DNA of 64,000 bases, taken from assembly GCA_963813315.1 (NCBI GenBank), contig CAWEYO010000014.1, positions 62,001-126,000 on the forward strand, written 5' to 3'. Source of the stretch: CAWEYO01 sp963813315 (GTDB lineage Bacteria; Pseudomonadota; Alphaproteobacteria; Rhizobiales; Rhizobiaceae). The position numbers and the translations under genes were made by a program. Below, piece after piece: positions 33,641-42,763 of this stretch (its first letter is position 1; every line of letters begins with the position of its first letter). The notes beneath the pieces are model-generated. The model searched no databases. It was not told the origin of the DNA and saw only the letters and a list, made by a program, of their open reading frames with translations.

Positions 33641-34060
33641 TCACCGTTCCGTGGGGGAGCTGAACGGATCGAAAATGGCGACGCCGCTGGGCGCATAGTG
33701 CCTGACATTGCGGGTCACTACAGTGAGTCCATGCTCAAGGGCAGTCGCGGCAATCTGGAGGTCGGCGCCATGATTACCGATTGCCGCGCTCAATTGTCCC
33801 CAGCGCCGGCTTGATCCGAGGTCGAACGGCAGAATCCGGTCGCCGTAAATTGCAAGCACGCGATCGAGCCACGCCACTAACAACGCGGCGAAGTCCGGGT
33901 CCTGAACGCGCTTGAGCGCGATGCCGCGCTCGATTTCGCCAATGCTGACAACGCTGATAAAAAGATTGCTGGTCCGCTGCGCAGTGATCCAAGTTTCAAG
34001 TCCAGGCGCCCGCTGGCGCTTGCGCAGCGCGGAGAGGATGTCGGTATCGATCAGGTACAT
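33641..34060 (-). CDS. PIN-domain (VapC-type) toxin of a type II toxin-antitoxin pair
   Basis: A 139-aa PIN-domain ribonuclease: the N-terminal acidic residue is in MYLIDTDILSALRK, the middle acidic one in SVVSIGEIERGI and the late one in GADLQIAATALEHGLTVVTRN. It would cleave RNA (often initiator tRNA or rRNA loops) when freed from the antitoxin. It follows the Phd-type antitoxin gene by 19 bp. Resembles plasmid-stability StbB/VapC proteins. Whether it is active cannot be judged from sequence. Confidence 0.88.
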   Translation of the reverse strand: MYLIDTDILSALRKRQRAPGLETWITAQRTSNLFISVVSIGEIERGIALKRVQDPDFAALLVAWLDRVLAIYGDRILPFDLGSSRRWGQLSAAIGNHGADLQIAATALEHGLTVVTRNVRHYAPSGVAIFDPFSSPTER

Positions 34061-34079
34061 CAGGATCTGTCTTCACCGC

Positions 34080-34337
34080 TCAAAATTCGAAATCGCGAGG
34101 CAGTACGTCCGGTCGTTCGAACTCGCCGTCATCTCTCGGCATTGCAAGCAGCATGTCCGCAAACGTCGGTGCATTGGCCTGTTCGAGGCGCCGCAGGCGT
34201 TCGAATTGCACCGCATCGACAACCACGACGGCAGGCTTGCCGTGCTTGGTCACGGTCTGCGGTTCGCTCCGCGCCGCTTCAACTACAGTGCTGAAGTGAT
34301 TTTTGGCGTCCTGAACGGACCATGTTGATTGAGGCAT
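34080..34337 (-). CDS. Phd/YefM-type antitoxin
   Basis: An 85-aa protein starting MPQSTWSVQDAKNHFSTVVE, the DNA-binding and dimerisation fold of Phd/YefM antitoxins, with TVTKHGKPAVVVVDAVQFER and an acidic, likely disordered C-terminus (DDGEFERPDVLPRDFEF) that would wrap the PIN toxin. Directly upstream of the toxin gene in the same operon; a perfect 15-bp palindrome lies 16 bp upstream and is the probable autoregulatory operator. Confidence 0.9.
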   Translation of the reverse strand: MPQSTWSVQDAKNHFSTVVEAARSEPQTVTKHGKPAVVVVDAVQFERLRRLEQANAPTFADMLLAMPRDDGEFERPDVLPRDFEF

Positions 34338-34352
34338 CTGTCGCCCAAAATA

Positions 34353-34367
34353 GCCAGAAGTTCTGGC
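34353..34367 (-). promoter_or_regulatory. Probable operator of the Phd/PIN toxin-antitoxin operon
   Basis: Perfect palindrome GCCAGAAGTTCTGGC centred 23 bp upstream of the antitoxin start codon. Antitoxins of this class usually bind such sites to repress their own operon. A second half-site CCAGAA follows at 34366-34371. Assignment is by position and symmetry. Confidence 0.6.
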
Positions 34368-34461
34368 CAGAATATGGGCTCAAAGGCCAACGGCGTCAAG
34401 ACGACCTTGTCCGGCGAATGGCTCCTTGCGCTCTGCGCTGCGGTCCTGCCTGGATGGCCGG

Positions 34462-36525
34462 CTACCTTCCCTCGCGATACCACATCGAGCCGAGCGCAAG
34501 CAGCAGCAGCGCCAGGCCGAAGAAACCGGCGAAGAGCGGAACGCGGCGAACCGCCTTCAGCACGCTGTCCGATGTAGTGCGCAGGCCAATCCAGTCGCGG
34601 CCTGATGCGTCGCCTGCCGAACGCACCGGCACGATGCCAGGCAGGCTGATCCCGGTCAGGCCGCCCAGGCGCCGCACGCTGCCGCCGCTTTTCTCGGCCA
34701 TGGGCCGCAGCACCTCTGTCGTCGAAACCGTATCGGCGAATTCCGGCGCGTTGATCGGCCCGACATGGGCGAGCGCTTTCAGATCCCCGTTGCCGATCTG
34801 ATAGAGTCCGATCTCATCGGTCTGGACACTGCCGGTGAATACGCCGGGAGTATCGGCCGCCAGTTTCACGTTGACCGTCTTGCCGGACGGCGTGATCACC
34901 TGCGCGGGCCCCGGATCGTCGCGCATTGTCTGCCGCCGCACGTCCAGCGTCATGCCTCGGCCGGCGGCGGTCAGGCGCTCCTCCTCCAGTTCCGGTTCCT
35001 TCATCAGCCAGTGGGCGATGCGACGGTAGAGCGCGACATGCGGGCCGCCGCCCTCGAAGCCGCGCGCCCACAGCCAGCCCTGGTCGGACAGGAACATGCC
35101 GACGCGGCCCTCGCCCTTGCGGTTGAGGACCAGAAGAGGCTTCTCGTCCGGCCCCTTCATGACCACCTCGCCTTCCGGCCGGTCGATGCCGATCAAACGG
35201 AACCAGCGGCTCCATTGCGGCGGCTCGGAGTCGGAACCCTCGAGACCGCGCGTGACAGGATGGCGCTTGCCGGTTTCGGTGAGCCGCGGATAGAAGCCCT
35301 GCTCCACGATTTCCCCCGATGGCAGGCCCGGAAGAGCCGCGATCAACGGTGTGCGTGCGATCGATTGCTCGCCGGCATATTCCGGTCCGGCGGCGATCAG
35401 CAGCGCGCCGCCCTTTTCCACATATTCGGCGATATAGTCGTAATAGAGGATCGGCAGCACATCGCGGTGTTGATACCGATCGAAGATGATCAGGTCGAAG
35501 TCGTCGATCTTCTCAACGAAAAGCTCGCGCGTCGGAAAAGCGATCAACGACAATTCGTTGATCGGCGTACCGTCCTGCTTCTCCGGCGGCCGCAGAATGG
35601 TAAAATGCACCAGATCGACAGAGGCATCAGACTTGAGCAGGTTGCGCCACGTGCGTTCACCGGCGTGCGGCTCGCCAGAAACGAGCAACACGCGCAGGTT
35701 TTCACGAATGCCGTCGATCAACGCGATGGCGCGGTTGTTGGTTTCGGTAAGCTCGCCGGCGAGCGGCGCAATCGCAAGTTCCACGATGTTGCGCCCGGCG
35801 CCGGGAACCACGATCTCGAGCGGCGTCTCCTGGCCGATCGCCGCCCGCTCTACCTTTTGCTGCTCGCCGTTGATCGAGACTCGCACGTCCACCGTGCCCG
35901 TCTCTGCTTCGGCGCCGATTACGCGGTAGGTGAGTTCCAACGGCTTGCCGACGATGCCGAAACGCGGCGCCTTCTCAAACCGGATGCGGCGGTCGAGTTC
36001 GCCCTCGTCGCCGGTGATAAGGGCGTGCAGCGGCGCAGGCAGCGCGGCGTTGGCAGGTGTGTCGTGCACCTGTCCGTCAGTCACCATAATAGCGCCGGCC
36101 ACGCGGGAGGGCGGCACGTCGCGAAACGCGCTTTCCAGCGCGCTAAACAGGCGGGTCTCGGTGCGCTCGTCCGCCGCGTCGGCCTTGCCGGCCTCGACCA
36201 CGCGCACGTCGAATTGCTTGAACCGCGCCAGCCGTTCCTGCAGCCCGGCCACCGCCTTCGCTGTCTCGTCGGCGCGCGTGCCGATGTCCTGGCTCTGGCT
36301 GCGGTCGACAATCAGGGCCACCACGCTCTTCAGCGGTTCCCGTTCCTCGTTGAGCATGACCGGATTGAGGAGTGCAGCGGCGAGCGCGGCGAGCGCGGCG
36401 AAGCGGAAGACCGCGCCGCGCTGGCGAAACCAAAGACCGATCAGCGACATCAGCAAGACTGGCGCCAGCACCGCGAGCAGCCAGGGCCAAGGCAAGAGCG
36501 GCTCGAAGGCGATCGACCAGTTCAC
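34462..36525 (-). CDS. Large membrane protein with glutamine-amidotransferase-like domain, last gene of the moxR operon
   Basis: A 687-aa protein. Two N-terminal helices (WLLAVLAPVLLMSLIGLW and AALAALAAALLNPVML) are followed by a region with VALIVDRSQSQ that recalls a von Willebrand A-like fold, then LRVLLVSGEPHAGERTWRNL and GGALLIAAGPEYAGEQSIAR typical of the ThuA/GATase1-like C-terminal module of these proteins, and a final helix VPLFAGFFGLALLLLALGSM. No catalytic Cys-His-Glu triad is obvious. Fourth gene in the order moxR, DUF58, DUF4159-type, this. Such operons act in envelope or complex assembly in relatives; role unproven. Confidence 0.78.
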   Translation of the reverse strand: MNWSIAFEPLLPWPWLLAVLAPVLLMSLIGLWFRQRGAVFRFAALAALAAALLNPVMLNEEREPLKSVVALIVDRSQSQDIGTRADETAKAVAGLQERLARFKQFDVRVVEAGKADAADERTETRLFSALESAFRDVPPSRVAGAIMVTDGQVHDTPANAALPAPLHALITGDEGELDRRIRFEKAPRFGIVGKPLELTYRVIGAEAETGTVDVRVSINGEQQKVERAAIGQETPLEIVVPGAGRNIVELAIAPLAGELTETNNRAIALIDGIRENLRVLLVSGEPHAGERTWRNLLKSDASVDLVHFTILRPPEKQDGTPINELSLIAFPTRELFVEKIDDFDLIIFDRYQHRDVLPILYYDYIAEYVEKGGALLIAAGPEYAGEQSIARTPLIAALPGLPSGEIVEQGFYPRLTETGKRHPVTRGLEGSDSEPPQWSRWFRLIGIDRPEGEVVMKGPDEKPLLVLNRKGEGRVGMFLSDQGWLWARGFEGGGPHVALYRRIAHWLMKEPELEEERLTAAGRGMTLDVRRQTMRDDPGPAQVITPSGKTVNVKLAADTPGVFTGSVQTDEIGLYQIGNGDLKALAHVGPINAPEFADTVSTTEVLRPMAEKSGGSVRRLGGLTGISLPGIVPVRSAGDASGRDWIGLRTTSDSVLKAVRRVPLFAGFFGLALLLLALGSMWYREGR

Positions 36526-36587
36526 CGGGCACTCCTTCCACCTTGGGGGAGAGTGTTCCGAACCTGAAGCGCAAGGAGCGTCATGAC

Positions 36588-39407
36588 TTACTGCCCCAAC
36601 CGTTCGAGCAGGATCGGCACGTGAACCTGGTCCGACTTGTAATTGCCGGTCAGCATGTACATGATGATGTTTACGCCTGCCCGGAACGCATAGACACGCT
36701 GCATGGGGTCCGCGGGCACAGTGGGCAGCAGCGGATCGCCTGTTTCATCCATTGCCCACGCGCCCGCGAAATCATTGCCGGTAATCATGATGGGCGTCAC
36801 GCCGTCGCCGGTGCGCACCGGGCGGTTCTCCGCATTGGACGCTTCAAGCGAAGCCTCGACCCACAGCGGGCTGCCGTTGAAACGGCCCGGGAATTCCGGA
36901 AGGATGAAGAATGCCTTGGTAAGGACGTGGTCCTCCGGGACGGGCTCGAGAGCCGGGACATTCAAATTCTCCAAAATATTCCGAAGCCGCAACGTTGCAG
37001 GACTTGCGGTGTCGAGGCCGGCCGCGAACTGGTCACGCGTGTCAAAAAGAACTGTTCCCCCTTCCTTCATGTAGGCATCGACCCGTGCGATCGCCGCCTC
37101 TGAGGGCATTGGCGCACTGGGGTCGATCGGCCAATAGAGGATGGGGTAAAAGGTCAGCTCGTCGCGCGCGATGTCCACTCCCGCAGGTTCACCGGGTTCG
37201 AGCGCGGTCTTTTCGATGAGGAAGCGGGTGAGCCCGGCAAGACCGGCACGGCTCACGGAATCCACCGCCGCGTCGCCGGTCAGCACATAGGCGAGGTGGG
37301 TGACGGAGATTGCATTGACCGCCTCGGCGTCGCCGGGCCCGGCGTCCTCAGCCAGTGCCCTGGGTGCGGTAGACATTAGGGCACCGGCTGCCAGCACGGC
37401 GATAGCGACTGACGCGGCCGCCCGCGTTGCCTTGCGTGGCCCGCGGGTGAACATCCCTCCCATCCAGAAGACGGCCAGCGTGTCCAGCACCATCAAGGCG
37501 AGTGCTGCGGCAACGAGCGGTCCCTTCAAGTCGCGCGATTCGTCGAAAGCATAGCGCACGGATGTCACTGGCACGGTGAATTGCGGCCGCGCCAGCGGCG
37601 CCAATATCGCGTCCGCCCTGAGCAAGTTGTGCGCTACCAGACCTTCCTCGGTGCCGTACAGTCCCGGCGGGTTCTCGATAGTCACAGGGATGCCCCCGCG
37701 ACCCGTCACGAGCGGCTTTGCATCCGGCGTTGGCGGCACGAGGCGACCGTCGGCGGCGATCATCCGATAGGGCGCGAGCGAGGCGACGGCGCCTTCCTGG
37801 CCGGCCGCCACCGCGCCCTGGTTGCGTGAGAGCTGAACAATGCGGCGCAACATTTCGACGAAGCTGCCCGAAATCGGCAGGTTCGACCATGTCGCGGCAG
37901 GGGTGATATGGAAGAGCACCAGCGTGCCCTTTTCGCGCCGGGCCCCCGTAACGAGCGGCGTACCGTCGGCGAGGCTCGCCCAGGTGCGCTCCACGATATC
38001 CGGCGTCGGTTCCGCAAGCACCTGCCTGGACACGGTCACGTCCGAAGGCGGTGCAAGATCGGCGAACGGGCCTGTCGGCGGAAATTCCGTCACCGGCTGC
38101 GGCGTGGTCCAGGACAGCGCGCCGCCCAGCGAGCGTTCGCCGAGGCGAAGCCTCACCGGCAGCAGTTCCTCGTCATTGCCGGCGGAAATCAGCCGCGTGC
38201 CGGCAAAGCGCACCAGCATGCCGCCGTTTTTCACCCAGTCCACAAGCTCCATGCGCGCGGTGTCCGGGATGGTGCCGACATCGGCCATCACAATCATCGC
38301 CGGCTTTTGCTGGATGAGCTGCGGTATGGCCTCAGCCAAGTCGGGACTGGGTGTTTCGATCAGGTCGGCGAAAGGCTCGAGCGCCCGGCGGATATAGTAG
38401 AGCGGCGATAGCAGCGGCTGCGCCTGGTCAGCCTCGGCCTGCGACAACAGTCCAACCCGGCGCCGCTTCGAGCCTTCATCGAGCACCTGCACGGCCGCCG
38501 CTTGCGGCTGCCCGTCGATGGCAATCGAGGCGAAGTCGTTGCGCATTTCGAAAGGCACCTTCATCGTCCCCGTCGCCGCCGTCTCGCCGGGGCCGAAGGT
38601 GAGCGTGGCATCGGCGATGCGACGTCCCTTGTCATCGAAGGCGCCGACGGTCGCCTGGCTCGGCGCCGGGTCGCCGGAGGCACGGATCGCCGAAATCGTA
38701 AAGCCGTCAACCTCGTTTTCAGCCGCTGTCAAGCCGATCACGTCAAGCCGGTCGGGTACGGCCCAGACCAGGCTTGCGGCGTCCTGGCCGATGAGATTGG
38801 CGAACGCCTCCTTGTCGCCGGCGGCTGCCAGCCCATCGGCAAGCACTGCCACTGTGGCGCCGGGAAGGTTCCGCAGTTCCGCTGCGACGCGGGCGAAGAG
38901 CGCCGGCCGGTTGACAGGGACCGGGCGTGGCTTTGCGGCGTTGAGCCGGTCGAGTGCTGTGCTGGCGTCAAACGGGCCGATCTCGGCGTTCGGCTTCTCG
39001 GCCGTGAACGCCAGAACGACCGGCTCGCCGCTGGAATGGGCATCGGCGATCAGCCGCCTGGCGGTGGCGACGCGGCGATCCCAGTCGGGTGCGCTCGCCC
39101 AGCCGTTGTCGACAACGACGGCAAGTGCTGCGCCATCGGCAGGCAACTTCTCGCGCGGATTGAAAACGGGTTCAGCAAGCGCCAGCACGATCAGCGCCGC
39201 CATGACCAGACGCAGCAGGGTAAGCCACCACGGGCTTTGATGCGGTGTCTCCTCCGTCTTCATCACGCGAGCCAGTATTTTCAGCGGCGGAAAGACCTCC
39301 GTCTGCGGCTTCGGCGGCGTCAACCTCAGCAGCCACCAGATCACCGGCAACGCCAGCAGGCCCCACAGGACCGCCGGAAAGCCGAATGAGAACGGGAGCC
39401 AGCTCAT
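36588..39407 (-). CDS. DUF4159 domain membrane protein with BatA-like N-terminus
   Basis: A 939-aa protein. N-terminal hydrophobic segment PFSFGFPAVLWGLLALPVIW and a second helix near residue 60-85 (LRLVMAALIVLALAEPVF) match the aerotolerance-regulator N-terminal (BatA) module. A large periplasmic-type middle region follows, then membrane helices near 650-720 and the C-terminal DUF4159 (ILYWPIDPSAPMPSEAAIAR, GGTVLFDTRDQFAAGL, YMLTGNYKSDQVH). The ATG at 39407 overlaps the DUF58 stop codon (ATGA); the longer upstream frame is rejected. Probably partners with the MoxR ATPase two genes upstream. Confidence 0.82.
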   Translation of the reverse strand: MSWLPFSFGFPAVLWGLLALPVIWWLLRLTPPKPQTEVFPPLKILARVMKTEETPHQSPWWLTLLRLVMAALIVLALAEPVFNPREKLPADGAALAVVVDNGWASAPDWDRRVATARRLIADAHSSGEPVVLAFTAEKPNAEIGPFDASTALDRLNAAKPRPVPVNRPALFARVAAELRNLPGATVAVLADGLAAAGDKEAFANLIGQDAASLVWAVPDRLDVIGLTAAENEVDGFTISAIRASGDPAPSQATVGAFDDKGRRIADATLTFGPGETAATGTMKVPFEMRNDFASIAIDGQPQAAAVQVLDEGSKRRRVGLLSQAEADQAQPLLSPLYYIRRALEPFADLIETPSPDLAEAIPQLIQQKPAMIVMADVGTIPDTARMELVDWVKNGGMLVRFAGTRLISAGNDEELLPVRLRLGERSLGGALSWTTPQPVTEFPPTGPFADLAPPSDVTVSRQVLAEPTPDIVERTWASLADGTPLVTGARREKGTLVLFHITPAATWSNLPISGSFVEMLRRIVQLSRNQGAVAAGQEGAVASLAPYRMIAADGRLVPPTPDAKPLVTGRGGIPVTIENPPGLYGTEEGLVAHNLLRADAILAPLARPQFTVPVTSVRYAFDESRDLKGPLVAAALALMVLDTLAVFWMGGMFTRGPRKATRAAASVAIAVLAAGALMSTAPRALAEDAGPGDAEAVNAISVTHLAYVLTGDAAVDSVSRAGLAGLTRFLIEKTALEPGEPAGVDIARDELTFYPILYWPIDPSAPMPSEAAIARVDAYMKEGGTVLFDTRDQFAAGLDTASPATLRLRNILENLNVPALEPVPEDHVLTKAFFILPEFPGRFNGSPLWVEASLEASNAENRPVRTGDGVTPIMITGNDFAGAWAMDETGDPLLPTVPADPMQRVYAFRAGVNIIMYMLTGNYKSDQVHVPILLERLGQ

Positions 39408-40324
39408 CTGCGGCCTCCGGCTGCATAGTGCGCCTCGGCCGTCATTGCCATGTGCACCCTGACCAGCGCTTCGGAAGCAAGCCGGTCGGTATGGTTGACC
39501 GTGTAGCTCCAGCCGAGCCGCTTGCACCAGGCGGCCAGTTCCTCGCGCCGCGCGGCATAGAGGTTCCTATAGTCCTGTGCGAGCAATTCGGCACGGCCCG
39601 CGGTCAACTTGTCACCCGTCTCGGGATCGCTGAATTCCGTGCGCCCCGCATAGGGAAACGCCTCTTCGGCCGGGTCCACGACCTCGATCAGATGGGCGCG
39701 GGCGCCGTGCCGCGACAGCACGTCAAGCCACGCCCTGGTTTCCTCCACTGGATCGAGAAAATCGCCTGCGAGCACGACGTCGGAAAAACGGCGGATGTTC
39801 ATCAGGTCCGGCTTTGCGGGGATTTCCGCCGCATGCAAGAGATACGAGGCGAGCCGCTCGGCGCCGTTGCGGGCGGTAAAGGGATCGCTGAGACCGGGCC
39901 AGGCGATACGTTCGCCGCTGCGCGAGAGCAATTCGGCCAAAGCGAGGACAAGGACGAGCGCGCGCGATTCTTTGGAAACCATCGCCCCCGCCGACTTGTA
40001 GAGCATGGATTGGGACGGGTCTGCCCAGAGCCATACGGTATGGGCAGCCTCCCACTCGCGGTCGCGGACATAGATATGATCGTCGCGCGCGGAGCGGCGC
40101 CAGTCGATACGCGCCATGGTTTCGCCGTCCACATAGGGGCGGAACTGCCAGAAGTTCTCGCCGATGCCGCGCTTGCGGCGGCCGTGCCAGCCGGCAATCA
40201 CCGTATTGACGACCCGGCGGGCCTCGACGAGCAAATCTGGCACCAAAGCAGCGCGCGATCTCGCCCGGGCAAGCGCGTCGCGTGTCGATACAGGTACCGC
40301 CGCCTCGCCGATCCTTGCCATCAT
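39404..40324 (-). CDS. DUF58 domain-containing protein
   Basis: A 306-aa soluble protein with the DUF58 core GENFWQFRPYVDGETMARID, WRRSARDDHIYVRDREWEAA and a vWA-like metal-site segment WADPSQSM. DUF58 proteins are nearly always encoded beside MoxR ATPases and are thought to be their partners. Here moxR is 29 bp upstream and the DUF4159 gene overlaps the stop codon, so this is one operon. Molecular role is unknown. Confidence 0.9.
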   Translation of the reverse strand: MMARIGEAAVPVSTRDALARARSRAALVPDLLVEARRVVNTVIAGWHGRRKRGIGENFWQFRPYVDGETMARIDWRRSARDDHIYVRDREWEAAHTVWLWADPSQSMLYKSAGAMVSKESRALVLVLALAELLSRSGERIAWPGLSDPFTARNGAERLASYLLHAAEIPAKPDLMNIRRFSDVVLAGDFLDPVEETRAWLDVLSRHGARAHLIEVVDPAEEAFPYAGRTEFSDPETGDKLTAGRAELLAQDYRNLYAARREELAAWCKRLGWSYTVNHTDRLASEALVRVHMAMTAEAHYAAGGRR

Positions 40325-40353
40325 AGCCTTTTCCGGACCAAGCCAACCATCGG

Positions 40354-41361
40354 CTAACCTTGGGCCTTCACCAGCTTGGCGATGACGTCGCGCACGCTCA
40401 TGCCTTCGGCGCGCGCGGCGAAAGTCAATGCCATCCGGTGCTGCAGGACCAATTCCGCCAGTGCGTAGATATCGTCCACCGATGGCGCCAGCCGCCCCTC
40501 ATAGAGCGCGCGTGCACGTGCGCAAAGCGTCAAAGCCTGGCTGGCGCGCGGGCCTGGTCCCCACGCGACATGCCGGTCGGCATCGGCATTGCCCTGACCC
40601 GGCCGTGCGGACCGCACAAGCCGTAGAATTGCCTCGACGACGCTTTCCGGCACCGGCATTCGGCGGATAAGGTGCTGGATCTCCTTCAGCCGTTGCGGAT
40701 CGAGCACGTTGTGCGCCGTGGCGTCCTCGACGCCCGTCGTCTCGATCAGGATGCGCCGCTCGGCTTCGAGTTCCGGATACAGGATGTCGACCTGCATCAG
40801 GAAGCGGTCGAGTTGAGCCTCGGGGAGGGGATATGTGCCTTCTTGCTCGAGCGGGTTCTGGGTCGCGAGCACATGGAACGGGGAGGGCAGGTCATGGCGC
40901 GCGCCTGCCACCGTCACGTGATACTCCTGCATGGACTGAAGCAGCGCCGATTGCGTGCGCGGGCTGGCGCGGTTGATCTCGTCAGCCATCAGCAGTTGCG
41001 CGAATATGGGTCCGGGAATGAAGCGGAAGGAACGCTTGCCGTGCTCGTCCTGCTCCATCACCTCGGAGCCGAGTATGTCGGACGGCATCAGGTCGGGCGT
41101 AAACTGGATGCGGCGGGAATCGAGGCCCAATACGATGCCGAGCGTCTCGACGAGTTTCGTCTTGGCGAGGCCCGGCACGCCGACCAGCAGCGCATGGCCG
41201 CCGGCCAATAGCGCCACCAGCGTGCGTTCGACGACGCTTTCCTGACCGAAGATCACCCGGCCGACGCCGTCACGAACTTTGGAGACGTCGGTGAGCGCGC
41301 GTTCGACCTCGGCGATCATCTCCTTCTCGCTGGCCGGCTTGTCCTTGATCGCTATGCTCAT
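40354..41361 (-). CDS. moxR: MoxR-family AAA+ ATPase
   Basis: A 335-aa AAA+ ATPase. Walker A GVPGLAKT at residues 61-68, Walker B LLMADE at 123-128, sensor 1 in VLATQNPLEQEGTYPLPEAQ, and DRFLMQVDILYP. Canonical MoxR family, with MoxR-specific lid sequence. These act as chaperone-like activators of vWA proteins. Start at 41361 (MSIAIKDKPA) is preceded by AAGGACA; the in-frame upstream Met codons have no ribosome binding site and sit near the divergent promoter. First gene of a four-gene operon. Confidence 0.92.
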   Translation of the reverse strand: MSIAIKDKPASEKEMIAEVERALTDVSKVRDGVGRVIFGQESVVERTLVALLAGGHALLVGVPGLAKTKLVETLGIVLGLDSRRIQFTPDLMPSDILGSEVMEQDEHGKRSFRFIPGPIFAQLLMADEINRASPRTQSALLQSMQEYHVTVAGARHDLPSPFHVLATQNPLEQEGTYPLPEAQLDRFLMQVDILYPELEAERRILIETTGVEDATAHNVLDPQRLKEIQHLIRRMPVPESVVEAILRLVRSARPGQGNADADRHVAWGPGPRASQALTLCARARALYEGRLAPSVDDIYALAELVLQHRMALTFAARAEGMSVRDVIAKLVKAQG

Positions 41362-41497
41362 GCCGCACTGTCCTTGCTTCATCGGAACGCCGGGCGGGAC
41401 GCTCCCGCGCTGCACCTTCGCCATGATAGGCGGACGAGTCGAACTTAAATTACTCAATTAAGCTGACAAGCGGAACAACAGTGACTATTTCGTGACC
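41362..41497. promoter_or_regulatory. Divergent promoter region between moxR and the DUF1285 gene
   Basis: 136 bp between two divergent operons. The AT-rich palindrome-like CTTAAATTACTCAATTAAG (41444-41462) is the most likely core and could be an operator or -10/-35 region. Nothing more specific is seen. Confidence 0.35.
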
Positions 41498-42127
41498 ATG
41501 ACGGAAGTGGAAAACAGTACCACGGGCGGCCTGACAGGGGCAGCAGACACCACGGGGCTTGAAGCCCTGATCGGGCGCGCGGCCCGCGCCGGCAAGGGAT
41601 TGCCGCCGGTGGAACGGTGGAATCCTGATTTCTGCGGCGATCTCGATATGGAGATCAGGGCCGACGGCACCTGGTTCTACCTCGGCACGCCGATCGGCCG
41701 CATGCCCCTCGTACAGCTCTTCTCGACGGTTCTGAGGAAGGATGCGGACGGCAGGACTTATCTCGTCACGCCGGTGGAGAAGGTCGGCATACGCGTGGTC
41801 GATGCACCTTTCGTCGCTGTGGAGATGAATGCCAGCGGTGACGGCGCCGATCGGGTCATCACATTCCGCACCAATGTCGGCGACGTGGTCGAAGCCGGCC
41901 CCGTCCATCCGCTGCGTTTCGTCGACGAGCAGGAAACCGGCGGCCTGAAGCCTTACGTCCTGGTGCGCGGGCGGTTGGAGGCGCTGATCGCGCGGCCCGT
42001 GATGTATGAGCTCATCGATCATGGCGAAGAAATCGAGGTTGATGGCAGGCTGATGTTTGCCGTGCGCTCGAACGGCGAGGTCTATCCGATCATGCCGGCG
42101 GAAAAACTCAAGCGGCTGAGTGCATAG
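41498..42127 (+). CDS. DUF1285 domain-containing protein
   Basis: A 209-aa soluble protein; the DUF1285 region includes PPVERWNPDFCGDLDMEIRA, WFYLGTPIGRMPLVQLFSTV and YLVTPVEKVGIRVVDAPFVA. Family members are two-domain beta proteins of unknown function, conserved beside the Nudix and tRNA nucleotidyltransferase genes in this order. The Nudix gene follows after 3 bp, so the three genes form an operon. A GTG at 41492 is an alternative start. Confidence 0.88.
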   Translation: MTEVENSTTGGLTGAADTTGLEALIGRAARAGKGLPPVERWNPDFCGDLDMEIRADGTWFYLGTPIGRMPLVQLFSTVLRKDADGRTYLVTPVEKVGIRVVDAPFVAVEMNASGDGADRVITFRTNVGDVVEAGPVHPLRFVDEQETGGLKPYVLVRGRLEALIARPVMYELIDHGEEIEVDGRLMFAVRSNGEVYPIMPAEKLKRLSA

Positions 42128-42130
42128 ACC

Positions 42131-42763
42131 ATGGGTGCAGTCGCGGGCAAGCTGTTCTCGACAGCCGACTTTCGCGCCCGGGCCGAACGTGAGCGAGGCC
42201 CCCACGCCGGGCTGGACTATGGCGACCACCGGCTCAATCCTGATCTCAGCCACCTGATCATCCGGCCCGGTCTCCGCGATGCGGCCGTCCTTGTTCCCGT
42301 TGTAGACCATGGCGACGACGCTGCGATGCTGCTCACCAAGCGCACCGAAAGGATGCGCAGCCATTCCGGCCAGATAGCCTTTCCAGGCGGCGCGATCGAC
42401 CCGACGGACGCGACCCCGGAGGCCGCGGCGCTGCGCGAGACGAATGAAGAAATCGGCATCGAGCTGGAGGACGTCGAAATCGTCGGCCGCATGCCCGACT
42501 ATGTGACGGGCAGCGGCTACCGCATAGCGCCGGTGCTTGGCATCGTGCAGTCCGGCTATCTCGTCACGATCAACGAGGACGAGGTGGACGACGTTTTCGA
42601 GGTGCCGCTGTCCTTCCTGATGGATCCCGCCAATCACCGCCGCGAAAGCCGCATCTGGCAGGAAAAGGAGCGCTTTTACTATACGATGCCCTATGGTGAG
42701 CGGTTCATCTGGGGCGTGACCGCCGGCATCATTCACGCTCTCTACGAAAGGCTCTACAAGTGA
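42131..42763 (+). CDS. Nudix hydrolase, probable CoA pyrophosphatase
   Basis: A 210-aa Nudix protein with the NudL/CoA-pyrophosphatase signature: LLTKRTERMRSHSGQIAFPG preceding the Nudix box (FPGGAIDPTDATPEAAALRE TNEEIGI). It would split CoA into 4'-phosphopantetheine and 3',5'-ADP. Soluble. It overlaps the CCA-adding enzyme start (GTGA) downstream and follows DUF1285 by 3 bp, a conserved rhizobial operon. Confidence 0.88.
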   Translation: MGAVAGKLFSTADFRARAERERGPHAGLDYGDHRLNPDLSHLIIRPGLRDAAVLVPVVDHGDDAAMLLTKRTERMRSHSGQIAFPGGAIDPTDATPEAAALRETNEEIGIELEDVEIVGRMPDYVTGSGYRIAPVLGIVQSGYLVTINEDEVDDVFEVPLSFLMDPANHRRESRIWQEKERFYYTMPYGERFIWGVTAGIIHALYERLYK

